This document shows, one piece after another, positions 1-9,765 of a DNA stretch of 42,752 nucleotides (within the stretch, counting starts at the first letter, position 1; the number at the start of each line of letters is the position of its first letter). The position numbers were made by a program, and so were the translations under genes. The notes beneath the pieces are model-generated. The model did not search any database and was not told the origin of the DNA. It saw only the letters and a list, made by a program, of their open reading frames with translations. Origin of the DNA: Merismopedia glauca CCAP 1448/3 (GTDB lineage Bacteria > Cyanobacteriota > Cyanobacteriia > Cyanobacteriales > CCAP-1448); NCBI RefSeq assembly GCF_003003775.1, contig NZ_PVWJ01000034.1, positions 1-42,752 of the forward strand, given 5' to 3'.

Positions 1-150
<150 letters not shown>

Positions 151-185
151 AATCCAGCTTATAAGCTTCGGTTCTAGCTGAGAAA

Positions 186-214
186 GCGCTCTCCTGCAAA
201 GGGGAGCGTTTTTT
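186..214 (+). terminator. Rho-independent terminator after psbA
   Basis: An 8-bp stem, CGCTCTCC at 187-194 with GGGGAGCG at 201-208 (one T-G pair), closes a six-base loop and runs directly into six T residues. It lies 36 bases after the psbA stop and before the recR start region, so it should isolate recR from psbA transcription. Confidence 0.85.
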
Positions 215-235
215 GTTGGTCTACAAACAGACGAC

Positions 236-262
236 TATACTAGAGAAGTTGCGTGCTGGAGG
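236..262 (+). promoter_or_regulatory. Putative recR promoter -10 and ribosome binding site
   Basis: TATACT at 236-241 fits a -10 element; TTGTTG at 213-218 lies 17 bases upstream but is a poor -35. GGAGG at 258-262 is a strong Shine-Dalgarno sequence and sits 7 bases before ACG 270-272. If transcription begins about 7 bases after the -10, near 248, the upstream TTG at 213 would not be on the transcript. The placement is inferred from motif matches only. Confidence 0.4.
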
Positions 263-866
263 AAAGACAACGGTTTACACTCGTCCCTTAGCTCGGTTGA
301 TCGAGCAACTACAACGCTTACCAGGTGTAGGGCCAAAAACGGCTCAAAGACTAGCCTTACACATTTTGAAACGTCCAGAAACTGAGGTACAAGCCTTAGC
401 TCAAGCTTTAGTTGAAGCCAAAAAACAGGTAGGTTTTTGCACTCAGTGCTTCCACTTGTCTGCTGAACCTGTCTGCGAGATCTGCCGTAACTCCAACCGC
501 GATCGCCAAACCCTTTGTGTGGTTTCTGACTCTCGCGATGTGATCGCCTTAGAAAAAACTAGAGAATACCAGGGTTTATATCATGTCTTAGGTGGCGTAA
601 TTTCGCCGATGGATGGAATTGGCCCAGAACAGCTTCATATTGAGCCATTAATTAGGAGAGTTAGTCAGCAGCAGATCCAAGAAGTAATTTTGGCGATCGC
701 TCCCAGTATTGAAGGGGAAACCACCACACTATATGTAGGTCAATTAGTCAAACCATTTACCAAAGTCACCCGCATTGCCTTTGGTTTACCTGTAGGGGGT
801 GATTTAGAATATGCAGATGAAGTCACCTTGGCTAGAGCTTTGGAAGGCAGGCGAGAGTTACAGTAA
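249..866 (+). CDS. recR: Recombination mediator protein RecR
   Basis: RecR acts with RecF/RecO to load RecA on single-stranded gaps. In order the protein shows a helix-hairpin-helix ([17 protein letters not shown]), a four-cysteine zinc finger (CTQC and CEIC), and a Toprim domain ([14 protein letters not shown], then [11 protein letters not shown]). The start is unsettled. Open-frame TTG codons lie at 213 and 249, but homologous sequence begins only at VYTRPLARL from 273. The only codon with a good Shine-Dalgarno (GGAGG, 7 bases away) is ACG at 270, which would give 198 residues, the usual RecR length of about 200. The coordinates use the conventional TTG at 249. It follows the psbA terminator and appears to be its own unit. 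Confidence 0.93.
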   Translation: MRAGGKTTVYTRPLARLIEQLQRLPGVGPKTAQRLALHILKRPETEVQALAQALVEAKKQVGFCTQCFHLSAEPVCEICRNSNRDRQTLCVVSDSRDVIALEKTREYQGLYHVLGGVISPMDGIGPEQLHIEPLIRRVSQQQIQEVILAIAPSIEGETTTLYVGQLVKPFTKVTRIAFGLPVGGDLEYADEVTLARALEGRRELQ

Positions 867-1030
867 CAAAAATATAGTAGGGATATGGGGACACGGAGAA
901 AAGCTAATAAGCTCTCTTTACTCCTCTGCTTCCTTTCTTAATAATTCCTACATGAAGATCTGCTTCAAAACTAACACGATAGATTATGATAATCCTGGCT
1001 TTCCCCTAGCTGCTAGCTATAGCGTTGGTT

Positions 1031-2263
1031 ATGAATCTAAGTCGCCTTAACCCTCTTTCAGCAACTTCTATCTGGTCGTGGTCTACAGAAGCCAGACTTT
1101 TAAGATGGCTCACCTATCTGTGGCTATTTATCGGTTTAGTAGTCCTATTTTCCGCTTCTTACCCAGACGGCAATGCCAACTATGCAGATGGATTATATTA
1201 CTTCAAACGCCAGTTAATTGGTGTAGCGTTGGGATTAGTAGTATTTAACTTGGTTCTGCGGTTACCTTTGCGTTACTTGCTCAAGGTAGCTCAATTATTC
1301 TTACTCGGTTTACTAGGTTTAATATTTTTGACTCTAATTCCTGGTTTGGGAACCACAACTAACGGTGCTACCCGTTGGTTGGCTTTTGGTCCGTTTCCCA
1401 TTCAACCGTCTGAGTTAATTAAACCTTTCTTAGTGTTGCAAGGTGCTTATATTTTTGGGTGTTGGTACAAGCTCAAAGTTAAAGTCCGAGTCACATGGCT
1501 GCTAATTTTTGGTGCTGTCTTAGCAGGGATTTTATTACAACCCAACCTGAGTACTACCGCCTTGTGTGGTATGACTTTGTGGTTAATAGCAGTTTCGGCT
1601 GGTCTACCCTTTTCCTATTTGGGAGCTACTGCATTTGGTGGTGTTCTTTTGGCTGTCATTAGTATGAGTGTCAAAGAATATCAGCGTAAGCGAGTTTTAT
1701 CGTTTCTCAATCCTTGGGCCGATCCGATGCAAGATGGTTATCAGTTGGTTCAAAGCTTGTTAGCGGTTGGTTCTGGGGGAACTTGGGGGAGTGGATTCGG
1801 TTTATCTCAACAAAAGTTGTTTTATTTACCGATTGAATATACTGACTTCATTTTCTCGGTTTATGCAGAAGAATTTGGCTTTGTAGGGTGCGTGGTACTG
1901 CTTCTATTATTGATAACTTATGCTACTTTGGGAATCGTTGTAGCTAGCCAAAGCAAGAACCCAGTCTTGAGATTAATCGCTGTAGGTGCAACTATCTTGC
2001 TTGTAGGTCAGTCTTTTCTAAATATTGGAGTAGCAACTGGAGCCTTACCAACTACGGGATTACCTCTACCACTATTTAGTTATGGTGGTAACTCGATGAT
2101 TGCAAGCTTAATGGCGGCAGGATTGCTCATTAGGGTAGCTAGAGAAAATACTGAGGCTAAAGTGGTTCCCTTGCCCAATCGTCGTCCTGTGGAGCCAAAT
2201 AGAAGGTTTAAGGTGATTCAAAAACCCCAAGCCTATACACAAATGAAGCGGAAGAGGAGATAA
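1031..2263 (+). CDS. ftsW: Cell division protein FtsW (SEDS family)
   Basis: A polytopic membrane protein of about 410 residues, the normal length for FtsW/RodA glycosyltransferases that polymerise lipid II at the septum. Around ten hydrophobic helices alternate with conserved loops. SEDS hallmarks are visible: the periplasmic stretch with TTNGATRWLAFGPFPIQPSE, the YTDFIFSVYAEEFGF motif, and the C-terminal TTGLPLPLFSYGGNSM. The last 40 residues are cytosolic and very basic (NRRPVEPNRR, KRKRR). ATG 1031 is chosen; a TTG lies two codons upstream at 1025 and neither has a clear Shine-Dalgarno. FtsW rather than RodA is inferred from overall resemblance. A hairpin follows the stop directly. Confidence 0.92.
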   Translation: MNLSRLNPLSATSIWSWSTEARLLRWLTYLWLFIGLVVLFSASYPDGNANYADGLYYFKRQLIGVALGLVVFNLVLRLPLRYLLKVAQLFLLGLLGLIFLTLIPGLGTTTNGATRWLAFGPFPIQPSELIKPFLVLQGAYIFGCWYKLKVKVRVTWLLIFGAVLAGILLQPNLSTTALCGMTLWLIAVSAGLPFSYLGATAFGGVLLAVISMSVKEYQRKRVLSFLNPWADPMQDGYQLVQSLLAVGSGGTWGSGFGLSQQKLFYLPIEYTDFIFSVYAEEFGFVGCVVLLLLLITYATLGIVVASQSKNPVLRLIAVGATILLVGQSFLNIGVATGALPTTGLPLPLFSYGGNSMIASLMAAGLLIRVARENTEAKVVPLPNRRPVEPNRRFKVIQKPQAYTQMKRKRR

Positions 2264-2303
2264 AGTGTAGGTTGGGCTTCCTACCTATGGTCAACCTAAC
2301 ACT
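2264..2303 (+). terminator. Hairpin just after ftsW
   Basis: AGTGTAGGTTG starting at 2264 pairs with CAACCTAACACT ending at 2303 (one bulged base). There is no proper T-run, only CTTTAG. It could be a weak terminator or a copy of the GTAGGTTGGG repeat also seen near 32846 and 39041. Confidence 0.4.
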
Positions 2304-2376
2304 CTTTAGTTCAATATTTTCTGCTGGCGGTTGTTGCCACTGGCTTTCAAAACTACTTTAAAGGTAGCTATTAGGA

Positions 2377-3750
2377 ATGAGTAACGATCGCTGTTGGCAA
2401 CAGGGTAAATTGCTAGAACTGGAAATCATCGATTTCAACGATCGCGGGGAAGGGGTAGGTAAATATGAGGGGCGAGTGGTGTTCGTTCCTGATACTGTAC
2501 CAGGGGATGTAGTGCTTGTGCGGTTGGATTTTGTCAAACCTCAGTATGCTGTGGGTAAGTTGCAGAAATTGGTACAAGCTTCAGGCGATCGCATTCGTCC
2601 TGCTTGTATTGTCGCTGATAAGTGTGGTGGTTGCCAGTGGCAGCATCTCAATTATGCGGCTCAATTAGAGGCTAAACGCCATCAAGTCATCGCTGCTCTA
2701 CAACGCATTGGTAAGATATCTAATCCCCCTGTAGCGCCTGTATTAGCGGCTCCTGTCCCTCTAGCTTATCGCAACAAAGCTACCTATCCTGTCGCCAAAT
2801 CTGCCACCCAGCAGGTACAAGCGGGTTACTATCGCCGAGGTACTCATCAATTAATCAATCTCAACCAATGTCCAGTTCAAGACTCCCGTCTCAATCCTTT
2901 GTTAGCTGAAGTCAAGCAAGATATCCAAAATCGGGGCTGGTCAATTTATGATGAAGTAAAGCATGATGGAATCATCCGTCATCTGTCTTTACGGATTGGT
3001 AGGCACACGGGAGAGATTTTACTAACTTTAGTCGTCACTAACTGGCAGTTACCAGAAGTAGCTCAGCAAGCTCAAGAGTGGCTAGAACGCTATCCTCAGT
3101 TAGTCGGTGTCTGTCTCAATTGTAATTCTGAAAAAACTAATGCAATTTTTGGCAAAGAAACTCGCTGTGTCTTGGGTAAAGCGTATTTAGAAGAAGAATT
3201 TGCTAATCTTAGGTTTCAATTGCGTTCTGATACCTTTTTTCAAGTTTATACAGAACAAGCAGAAGCTTTATTAGAACTCATCACTGAAAGATTAGAATTG
3301 GAAGGAAATGAGGTTTTACTGGATGCTTACTGCGGAATAGGGACATTTACTCTCCCTTTAGCCTTGAAAGTCAAGCAAGCACTGGGAATTGAAATGCATC
3401 CGGCTTCTGTGGAACAAGCTAGAGTCAATGCTAAGCTCAATGGAATTGAAAATGTGGAATTTTGGGCGGGTACAGTTCAAGATTGCTTGCCAAAACTTGA
3501 TATTAAGCCAGATATAGTCATTTTAGATCCACCCAGGCAGGGATGCGATCGCCAAACTCTAGAAACCCTCAAGCAAATCCAACCTCATCGAATCGTCTAC
3601 ATTAGCTGTAAACCAGCTACCCTAGCTAGAGATCTGCAAATTCTCTGTGAATTGGGTATTTACTCACTCCAACACGTCCAACCTACTGACTTCTTTCCTC
3701 AAACCCCCCATGTAGAATGCGCTGCATTTCTAGTTAGTTATCGAAATTGA
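2377..3750 (+). CDS. rlmD: 23S rRNA (uracil-C5)-methyltransferase, RlmD/TrmA family
   Basis: Makes 5-methyluridine in 23S rRNA using S-adenosylmethionine. The 457-residue protein has an N-terminal TRAM domain (about 8-70), then the [4Fe-4S] cysteines C77, C83, C86 and C165, then a Rossmann methyltransferase domain with DAYCGIGTF at 316-324 (AdoMet), DPPRQGC at 384-390 and the nucleophile C411 in YISCKPATLARDL. All catalytic residues are present. ATG 2377 is preceded by AGGA very close by. Cyanobacteria often carry one such gene, so whether the target is U1939 (RlmD) or U747 (RlmC-like activity) cannot be decided here. It is convergent with pyrD, whose stop lies 47 bases beyond. Confidence 0.92.
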   Translation: MSNDRCWQQGKLLELEIIDFNDRGEGVGKYEGRVVFVPDTVPGDVVLVRLDFVKPQYAVGKLQKLVQASGDRIRPACIVADKCGGCQWQHLNYAAQLEAKRHQVIAALQRIGKISNPPVAPVLAAPVPLAYRNKATYPVAKSATQQVQAGYYRRGTHQLINLNQCPVQDSRLNPLLAEVKQDIQNRGWSIYDEVKHDGIIRHLSLRIGRHTGEILLTLVVTNWQLPEVAQQAQEWLERYPQLVGVCLNCNSEKTNAIFGKETRCVLGKAYLEEEFANLRFQLRSDTFFQVYTEQAEALLELITERLELEGNEVLLDAYCGIGTFTLPLALKVKQALGIEMHPASVEQARVNAKLNGIENVEFWAGTVQDCLPKLDIKPDIVILDPPRQGCDRQTLETLKQIQPHRIVYISCKPATLARDLQILCELGIYSLQHVQPTDFFPQTPHVECAAFLVSYRN

Positions 3751-3797
3751 GGATTTTACAGTTTGTAGGTTGACTATTGTCGCCAAGGTTACTTTCT

Positions 3798-4958
3798 TTA
3801 CATAGGACTGCCTGAAACTTTATTTTCAGCCTTCCCTACTGCATCAGATATAGAGGCTAAACCAGCATCATCTAACTTTTGCAATAATCCTCCTAAAATT
3901 TCTTTGACCATTGCAGGGCCTGAATAGATCCAACCAGTGTATACCTGAATTAAACTCGCGCCTGCGGTAATTTTTTCCCAAGCATCATCAGCCGTAAATA
4001 CCCCACCAACACCAATAATTGGGATTTTACCCTGGCTTTGCTGCCAAATATAGCGAATGACTGCCGTAGAGCGATCGCGCAAAGGTGCGCCACTAATTCC
4101 CCCTGCTTCTTCGGTTATGGGTTTACCCGTAGCCTTAACAATTTTGGTTTGCAAACCCTCGCGACTAATTGTGGTATTAGTCGCAATAATCCCCGCTAAT
4201 TTGTAGCTTTGCGCTAATTCTACGACTTTAGAAATAGCTGACCACTCTAAATCTGGAGCAATTTTCACTAAAATTGGCTTTTTGTGCTGATTTTCTGCCA
4301 ACAGCGCCTCAATAATCAAACTTAGTTGGTCTTGAGATTGGAGCGATCGCAATCCTGGGGTATTGGGAGAACTGACGTTAATAACGAAATAATCCCCATA
4401 ATCTTGCAATAATCGGAAGCTAGCCACGTAATCGCCCGCCGCCTCTTCTAAAGGCGTAATCTTGGATTTACCCAGGTTAATGCCCAAAGGAAAGCCACTA
4501 GAGAGCAGATTATCTCTAAGATGATATCCTGACAACCGTTCCGCTAAAGCTGCTGCACCTTGGTTATTAAACCCCATCCGATTGAGTGCGGCTAAATCTT
4601 GAGTCAGACGAAACAAGCGGGGAGGTGGGTTTCCTAGTTGGGGATGAAAAGTGACTGTACCGAGTTCTGCAAAGCCAAACCCAAAACTCGACCAAATGGG
4701 TGCAGCTAACCCATCTTTATCAAATCCCGCCGCCAACCCCAGGGGATTTGCAAAGTCAATTCCCCAGAGGGTTTGAGATAGACGGAGATTAGAGTAGCAA
4801 AGCGATCGCTCTAACTGTTTCCTCGTCCACTTACCGACTGGATTATACCGTTGTTTCTCTAGCCAAACCAATATTTGCAGAGTTTGTTGATGCGATCGCT
4901 CTGGATCGACATTAGCTGAAAATAATAAAGGACGAATTACGTGTCTGTAGATATCCAA
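3798..4958 (-). CDS. pyrD: Dihydroorotate dehydrogenase (quinone), class 2
   Basis: Oxidises dihydroorotate to orotate in pyrimidine synthesis, passing electrons to membrane quinone. The 386-residue length and the N-terminal extension (about 1-60, with [13 protein letters not shown]) are those of the membrane-associated class 2 enzyme. FMN/substrate signatures visible: [41 protein letters not shown] with the class 2 catalytic serine, [23 protein letters not shown] and [13 protein letters not shown]. The start is TTG at 4956-4958 without an obvious Shine-Dalgarno. The 57-residue gene 4966-5139 ends only 7 bases upstream and secA lies just before that on the same strand, so these may be co-transcribed. 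Confidence 0.95.
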   Translation of the reverse strand: MDIYRHVIRPLLFSANVDPERSHQQTLQILVWLEKQRYNPVGKWTRKQLERSLCYSNLRLSQTLWGIDFANPLGLAAGFDKDGLAAPIWSSFGFGFAELGTVTFHPQLGNPPPRLFRLTQDLAALNRMGFNNQGAAALAERLSGYHLRDNLLSSGFPLGINLGKSKITPLEEAAGDYVASFRLLQDYGDYFVINVSSPNTPGLRSLQSQDQLSLIIEALLAENQHKKPILVKIAPDLEWSAISKVVELAQSYKLAGIIATNTTISREGLQTKIVKATGKPITEEAGGISGAPLRDRSTAVIRYIWQQSQGKIPIIGVGGVFTADDAWEKITAGASLIQVYTGWIYSGPAMVKEILGGLLQKLDDAGLASISDAVGKAENKVSGSPM

Positions 4959-4965
4959 GGTTGGG

Positions 4966-5139
4966 CTATGCTATTGCTTCTAATTCAGGAACGCGATCGC
5001 TCTGGTATCTTTCAATCAATACTCCCATTACTTCCATCAAAGATGCTAGTGGATGAGATTCATCTTCACCCACTATATCGATTAAATCGTCAAGTAATTG
5101 TACTAATTGCTCGTAGTCTTCTTCAGTCCATAAGTTCAA
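4966..5139 (-). CDS. Small HigA-like protein (orphan antitoxin N-terminal domain)
   Basis: A 57-residue acidic protein read from TTG 5137-5139 to TAG 4966-4968. A GAGGA sequence lies 7 bases before the TTG, an ideal spacing. The text runs [16 protein letters not shown], then [16 protein letters not shown] and [14 protein letters not shown]. This pattern (EEDYE, short linker, HPLASLM..VLIE.YE) is what I recall from the N-terminal part of HigA-type antitoxin or regulator proteins in cyanobacteria, but the helix-turn-helix that should follow is absent. No toxin gene is next to it. It sits between the secA stop (13 bases away) and the pyrD start (7 bases away). A function as antitoxin is doubtful; that it is coded is fairly likely. 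Confidence 0.6.
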   Translation of the reverse strand: MNLWTEEDYEQLVQLLDDLIDIVGEDESHPLASLMEVMGVLIERYQSDRVPELEAIA

Positions 5140-5152
5140 ATTTAGTTCCTCT

Positions 5153-8059
5153 TTAAACCGCTTGCGGCTGAGGCTGCGGCTGGAACTGGAACAGAGAGTA
5201 AACGACGTTCCGACGGATATCGATCATCATATCCAGGAACATTTGATATCCCTCTTGTTTATATTCAATTAGAGGGTCTTTTTGTCCGTAACCCCGCAGA
5301 CCAATCCCTTCTCGCAAAGAATCCATTGCTTGCAAGTGTTCTCGCCATAGGGTGTCGATTTGCTGAAGAATGAAGAATCGTTCGGCTTGACGCATTAAAC
5401 CAGGTTGAACGCGATCGATTTCTCCTTCTTTCATTTCGTAAGCTTTGCGTACCTCTTCATACAAGAAACTCTTGATTTGACCAACGGTCATATCTTCCAT
5501 TTGTTGAGGTTCTAAGTCACTGAGGATATAGACGAACTCTTTGACTTTATTAATTAAATTGGCTAGATCCCACTCTTCTGAAGGTAATTCGGGGTTGACA
5601 TAGGCATCAACGATGTCTTCCATCGTTTTTTCGGCATAACCGATTACTTGCTCTTTCAGGTCTTGTCCTTCCAAGACTCGACGGCGTTCGGCGTAGATAG
5701 CGCGCCGTTGATTATTCATCACCTCATCATACTCAAACACCTGCTTGCGGATGTCGTAGTAGTGGGTTTCGACCTTTTTCTGAGCGCCTTCCAAACTGCG
5801 AGTCAACATCCCCGATTCAATGGGCATATCTTCTTCAACTTTGAAAGCCTCCATTAAACCTACCACGCGATCGCCTCCAAAAATCCGCAGCAAGTTGTCT
5901 TCCAAACTCAAGAAAAACTTAGTCGTTCCGGGGTCGCCTTGTCGCCCAGCCCTTCCCCGCAACTGGTTATCAATCCGGCGAGATTCGTGGCGTTCTGTAC
6001 CAATAACGTGCAATCCACCCAGAGATACCACTTCATCATGTTCTTTACGGGTGAATTCCTCGTATTCGTCCTTAATTAAGTGATACATTTCCCGCAACTT
6101 TTGAATTACTAGATCTTCAGTTGGGGCATTTTCACAAGCAACAGCCACCCGTTCTTCAGCTTCTAATTCTGGTAAACTTCTTTCGCCGTACTCTTTCACA
6201 GCAAAATCTACAGCAGCTTTCAGCTTCTTCTGGGTTTCCTTCGATATCTCGGTGGGGAAAATTTCGGGAGAGGCTTTCCAGGTTTTTGCCTTTTTCCCAG
6301 GTGCAAATCCTTGGGCTGGGGGTCTAGCTCCAGAAACTCCTGGAACTGCCATTGGAGCCATCATATCTGCTGTTTCTGGCTCAACAATTTTGGGCATGAA
6401 GTATTCCCGAATCTTCAGCCTTGCCATATAGTCAGAGTTACCACCCAAGATAATATCTGTACCCCGTCCTGCCATGTTGGTGGCAATGGTAACAGCGCCT
6501 TTGCGACCAGCTTGAGCGATGATTTCTGATTCTCTCTCTACGTTCTCAGGACGAGCGTTAAGCAGGTTGTGGGGAACTTCTAACTGATTGAGCAACTGAG
6601 AAAGAACTTCCGATTTTTCGACGCTGGTGGTTCCTACCAATACAGGTCTACCTAGTTCGTGCATTTCGGCGCACTCTTGGGCAACAGCTTTCCATTTCCC
6701 TTGTTCATTTTTGTAAACTACATCTGGCATATCTAGCCGCGACGTGCGTTTATTGGTGGGAATAATCGTTACTTGTATATTGTAGGTTTTCTCGAATTCT
6801 GCTTCTTCGGTTTTGGCAGTTCCGCTCATTCCTGCCAGCTTATTGTAGAGTAAGAAGAAATTTTGATAGGTAATTGTGGCTAGAGTTTGGGTTTCTTTTT
6901 CAATTTCTACCCCTTCTTTGGCTTCAATCGCCTGATGCAACCCATCGCTCCATCTTCTTCCTGGTAGCACGCGACCAGTAAATTCATCGACGATAATCAC
7001 TTCATCGTTGCGGACAATGTAGTTGACATCCTTTTTGAATAATTCTTTGGCTTTGACAGCATTGAGGATGTAATGCGCCCAAGGATCTTCAGGGTTGTAT
7101 AAGTCATTAACATTTAGCAGCCTTTCTGCTTCAGCAAAGCCTAGACCTGTCATGGAGATGTTACGGGATTTCTCATCTACTACATAGTGGGCTGGGTTAC
7201 CTTGTTCATCTTGGCATTCATCTTCATCTTCGATAGGTCTGCCACTTTTATCCTTCCTTTGGATACCTTGACGCAATTGCCGTGCAATATCCACTGCTGC
7301 CAGATATTTTTCGGTAGGTAGCTCTACTTGTCCAGAGATAATTAACGGAGTTCGAGACTCGTCAATAAGAATCGAGTCTACTTCGTCAATAATGCAATAA
7401 TTAAGCGGTTTTTGTTCTTCTCCATCAGGAGTGTAAAAACCTAAGTTGGGTTGGACTACATCAGCCATAGATGTAGCCATGTTATCTCGCAGGTAGTCGA
7501 AACCTAGTTCGCTATTAGTTGCATAGGTAACGTCGCAGGCATAGTTTTTTTGACGTTCGGCGGAACTCATGCCAGATTGGATTAAACCCACACTCAAGCC
7601 TAAAAAGCGGTGGACTTGTCCCATCCATTCTGCGTCGCGACGAGCTAGGTAATCGTTGACGGTAACTACGTGTACACCTTTTCCAGTCAATCCATTTAAA
7701 TATGCTGGGAGAGTCGCGACTAAAGTTTTCCCTTCACCAGTTTTCATTTCGGCAATTTGACCTTTGTGGAGGACAATTCCACCCAATAGCTGCACGTCAA
7801 AGTGACGCATCCCTAACACGCGACGAGCAGCTTCCCTGACTACAGCATATGCTTCTGGCAAAATTTCATCTAGCAGTTCTTCGCGATCGCGGTTTCTTTT
7901 AACTTTCTCTAACCGTTGTCTAAATTCTGCTGTTTTAGCGGCTAAAGCCTCATCTGAGAGGACTTTAATCTCGTCTTCCAAAACGTTAATATCAGCGACG
8001 TAGGGTTGATATTTTTGTAGCTTGCGGGCGTTGGGATTGCCAAAAAGATTTTTGAACAT
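5153..8059 (-). CDS. secA: Preprotein translocase ATPase SecA
   Basis: Motor ATPase that drives unfolded proteins through SecYEG in plasma and thylakoid membranes. Visible landmarks: Walker A region [37 protein letters not shown], the [18 protein letters not shown] region, [15 protein letters not shown], and [21 protein letters not shown] cyanobacterial-type insertion rich in Met, Pro and Ala ([18 protein letters not shown]) precedes the second helicase domain. The C-terminus ends in QPQPQPQAV and lacks the Cys-rich zinc-binding tail of proteobacterial SecA. I start at ATG 8057-8059 ([10 protein letters not shown]), giving 968 residues; the frame stays open 19 codons further upstream without homology. 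Confidence 0.97.
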   Translation of the reverse strand: MFKNLFGNPNARKLQKYQPYVADINVLEDEIKVLSDEALAAKTAEFRQRLEKVKRNRDREELLDEILPEAYAVVREAARRVLGMRHFDVQLLGGIVLHKGQIAEMKTGEGKTLVATLPAYLNGLTGKGVHVVTVNDYLARRDAEWMGQVHRFLGLSVGLIQSGMSSAERQKNYACDVTYATNSELGFDYLRDNMATSMADVVQPNLGFYTPDGEEQKPLNYCIIDEVDSILIDESRTPLIISGQVELPTEKYLAAVDIARQLRQGIQRKDKSGRPIEDEDECQDEQGNPAHYVVDEKSRNISMTGLGFAEAERLLNVNDLYNPEDPWAHYILNAVKAKELFKKDVNYIVRNDEVIIVDEFTGRVLPGRRWSDGLHQAIEAKEGVEIEKETQTLATITYQNFFLLYNKLAGMSGTAKTEEAEFEKTYNIQVTIIPTNKRTSRLDMPDVVYKNEQGKWKAVAQECAEMHELGRPVLVGTTSVEKSEVLSQLLNQLEVPHNLLNARPENVERESEIIAQAGRKGAVTIATNMAGRGTDIILGGNSDYMARLKIREYFMPKIVEPETADMMAPMAVPGVSGARPPAQGFAPGKKAKTWKASPEIFPTEISKETQKKLKAAVDFAVKEYGERSLPELEAEERVAVACENAPTEDLVIQKLREMYHLIKDEYEEFTRKEHDEVVSLGGLHVIGTERHESRRIDNQLRGRAGRQGDPGTTKFFLSLEDNLLRIFGGDRVVGLMEAFKVEEDMPIESGMLTRSLEGAQKKVETHYYDIRKQVFEYDEVMNNQRRAIYAERRRVLEGQDLKEQVIGYAEKTMEDIVDAYVNPELPSEEWDLANLINKVKEFVYILSDLEPQQMEDMTVGQIKSFLYEEVRKAYEMKEGEIDRVQPGLMRQAERFFILQQIDTLWREHLQAMDSLREGIGLRGYGQKDPLIEYKQEGYQMFLDMMIDIRRNVVYSLFQFQPQPQPQAV

Positions 8060-8204
8060 AGCAGCAGAGGGGGGAATTCTAAAGTCAATTTCAGCCTTTA
8101 GACTTAATCCTACCACCTACCTTGGGATGGATGTGGTACGGAAATCCAAACAGATAAAGTCAGAAGTCAGAAGTAACAGACACAGTTTAATTAAGCTGCT
8201 CTAC

Positions 8205-8723
8205 TTATTCAGTTTCTGAGAGGGTGCGGAAATCAAATCTATTGGCTTGAGAATGACAGCTAATGCAACCACCTGTATCAATTTGTTGGGTAAATTCTAC
8301 TTGGGGATGCAAGGCTTTGAAATAACGAGAATCTCTCAGAAGGGTGGGGATTAGTTCTTGAGCTACTGCATTTCGTGAATATTGCCGTAAATAGTTGACA
8401 ACCAGCCCATTTGCAGGTCTAATTAAAGGTTTTAATTGAACGCTATAGTGCTGTTGATTAGTTAATATTCTTAACCAAGATTGAGTTGGTAAAACTGCTG
8501 GGGGAATCCCAATATGGCAACTAGCGCAATTCTCTAAATATAGCTGATGTCCGAGTTGATATTCTGGGGCGATCGCTTCTACAGTTCCAATTGGCTCTCT
8601 GTTACTCTCTGAAGCCGATTGAGCTAATAACAATGACGTTTTCCAACCTATGATAAAGCTGCACAATAACACGGAGCAACAAAAGTAAAATATCCGTTTC
8701 CACCGACTATTAATCCGCCACAT
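8205..8723 (-). CDS. Diheme cytochrome c (DHC-type)
   Basis: A 172-residue exported protein. Residues 11-35 form a hydrophobic signal or anchor after a basic start (WRINSRWKR). Two covalent haem sites are clear: CASCH at 66-70 and CISCH at 153-157. Between them, PPAVLPTQSWLRIL matches the 'PP.LLP..SW' pattern I associate with the DHC diheme cytochrome family (PF09626, from memory). It would act in the lumen or periplasm as an electron carrier, but the partner is unknown. ATG 8721-8723 follows the unknown gene 8773-9402 by 49 bases on the same strand, so the two may be one transcript. An axial ligand set cannot be assigned by eye. Confidence 0.8.
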   Translation of the reverse strand: MWRINSRWKRIFYFCCSVLLCSFIIGWKTSLLLAQSASESNREPIGTVEAIAPEYQLGHQLYLENCASCHIGIPPAVLPTQSWLRILTNQQHYSVQLKPLIRPANGLVVNYLRQYSRNAVAQELIPTLLRDSRYFKALHPQVEFTQQIDTGGCISCHSQANRFDFRTLSETE

Positions 8724-8772
8724 AATTTTTATTTACTAGTTATCTCAAACTCAACTATTTCCCAAGCACAAA

Positions 8773-9402
8773 TTAACCAAGAGGATAGCTACCTGGTTGT
8801 ACAGCATGAATATATTCGCTCCCAGAACTAGGCAAACCTTGTTTGTAAGCTGCTCTTTCTGGCTGTCCCCAACCTAATTGTAATATTATTTCTGAGCCAG
8901 ATTGGGAAAGATTAGCCCATTCAATTTTTTGAGAGATCGGAATTTCTATCGTATTAAGAGCGATCGCTCTTACTATTTCTGTTTCTAGTTTATGATAGTT
9001 TTTCCCCGAATTAATACTTAAATATAAATCCATTCTTTCGGTGATTTCTTGCCAAAAATTGAAAATACTATCTTTGGCAGCTTTAATAGTTTCTAAGTCT
9101 TTCTTTAAAGCAATTAGTTGCTCGTGAACTTGAGGAAAAAATAAGTTTTTTCCCTGATAAATAAAGTTTTGCCAAACTATTCCAGAAACTTGGTTTTCTT
9201 CTTGATACTGATGCACCACCGCCCTAAAATCTTGATAAGCACTAAATTTTTGCATCGCATCTGGTTTAATAAATTTATCAACTAAAGCATTCCCCGATGG
9301 TCTGACAGTTAAATTTAAACGCTTTCCTTTTAAGCAGGCGAGACGTTCTGCTGCTAGGATTTGAATTAGTTGTTCTGTGGTGTAATTTCCATCCATAGAC
9401 AC
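8773..9402 (-). CDS. Conserved hypothetical protein (209 aa), function unknown
   Basis: I do not recognise a family. The protein is soluble, without signal peptide or membrane helix. It starts MSMDGNYTTEQLIQILAAER, has a basic stretch (CLKGKRLNLTVRPSG), a helical middle rich in charged residues (about 110-150) and an aromatic C-terminus (LQLGWGQPERAAYKQG). The start could also be the second Met, two codons in. It lies directly upstream of the diheme cytochrome gene with 49 bases between them, which suggests co-transcription but says little about function. Codon use resembles the neighbours. Confidence 0.75.
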   Translation of the reverse strand: MSMDGNYTTEQLIQILAAERLACLKGKRLNLTVRPSGNALVDKFIKPDAMQKFSAYQDFRAVVHQYQEENQVSGIVWQNFIYQGKNLFFPQVHEQLIALKKDLETIKAAKDSIFNFWQEITERMDLYLSINSGKNYHKLETEIVRAIALNTIEIPISQKIEWANLSQSGSEIILQLGWGQPERAAYKQGLPSSGSEYIHAVQPGSYPLG

Positions 9403-9523
9403 CCCTACTAATCAAACCATTAGATGATGATTTTACTCCCTAAATTTTCGACGCTATTAAATCAACTAAATCAACCCAACAAATTCTATCTAAGTAGAAC
9501 AGCGTAATTAAATTGTGGTGGCT

Positions 9524-9605
9524 GGGCGGGTTTTGTATAAGTAAAGATGTGATAATCACGTCTCTACTGTTATACCGTATAGGTGATGGCTAAACCCGCC
9601 CCTAC
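9524..9605. repeat. Palindromic dispersed repeat (GGGCGGGTTT ends)
   Basis: GGGCGGGTTT at 9524-9533 is the inverse of AAACCCGCCC at 9592-9601, and CTAC follows. The same ends enclose a different, shorter core at 18690-18750. Copies like this are probably non-autonomous repeats. It lies in the 363-base gap 9403-9765, which otherwise holds only the possible gene tail at 9633-9677. Confidence 0.6.
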
Positions 9606-9632
9606 AATTGACTTATGTTTAATTATACCCAC

Positions 9633-9677
9633 CTACTTAATTTCCTGAAAACTATTGATTAATTTGGTTAATTTACC
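9633..9677 (-). pseudogene. Possible vestige of a third lipoprotein copy (C-terminal tail)
   Basis: Reading the minus strand, the last codons give LINSFQEIK followed by TAG at 9633-9635. Both complete paralogues end in INSFQEVK or INSFQEVE. About 25 of the first 32 bases match the end of the gene at 9766. Upstream the frame closes quickly and the similarity fades, so at most 14-15 codons remain. It may be the stump of a third tandem copy, or chance similarity. Confidence 0.4.
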
Positions 9678-9765
9678 TGCACAAATCTAAGTGGTTTTAG
9701 GTGGTTGACTTTGATCTTTAATGTTAAATTACTTAGCTGCGATCGCCTCTTACCGTGTATTAATC

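Noticed and set aside
811-1050. 79-codon plus-strand frame between recR and ftsW
   Set aside because: Overlaps the end of recR in another frame, runs over the ftsW start, and its product has no recognisable pattern.
4941-5156. 71-codon plus-strand frame
   Set aside because: It is the antisense shadow of the 57-residue HigA-like gene and of the pyrD start; the minus-strand reading has the better start signal and family pattern.
5648-6529. Several plus-strand frames of 68-87 codons
   Set aside because: All lie opposite secA, which is certain, and their products are typical antisense translations.
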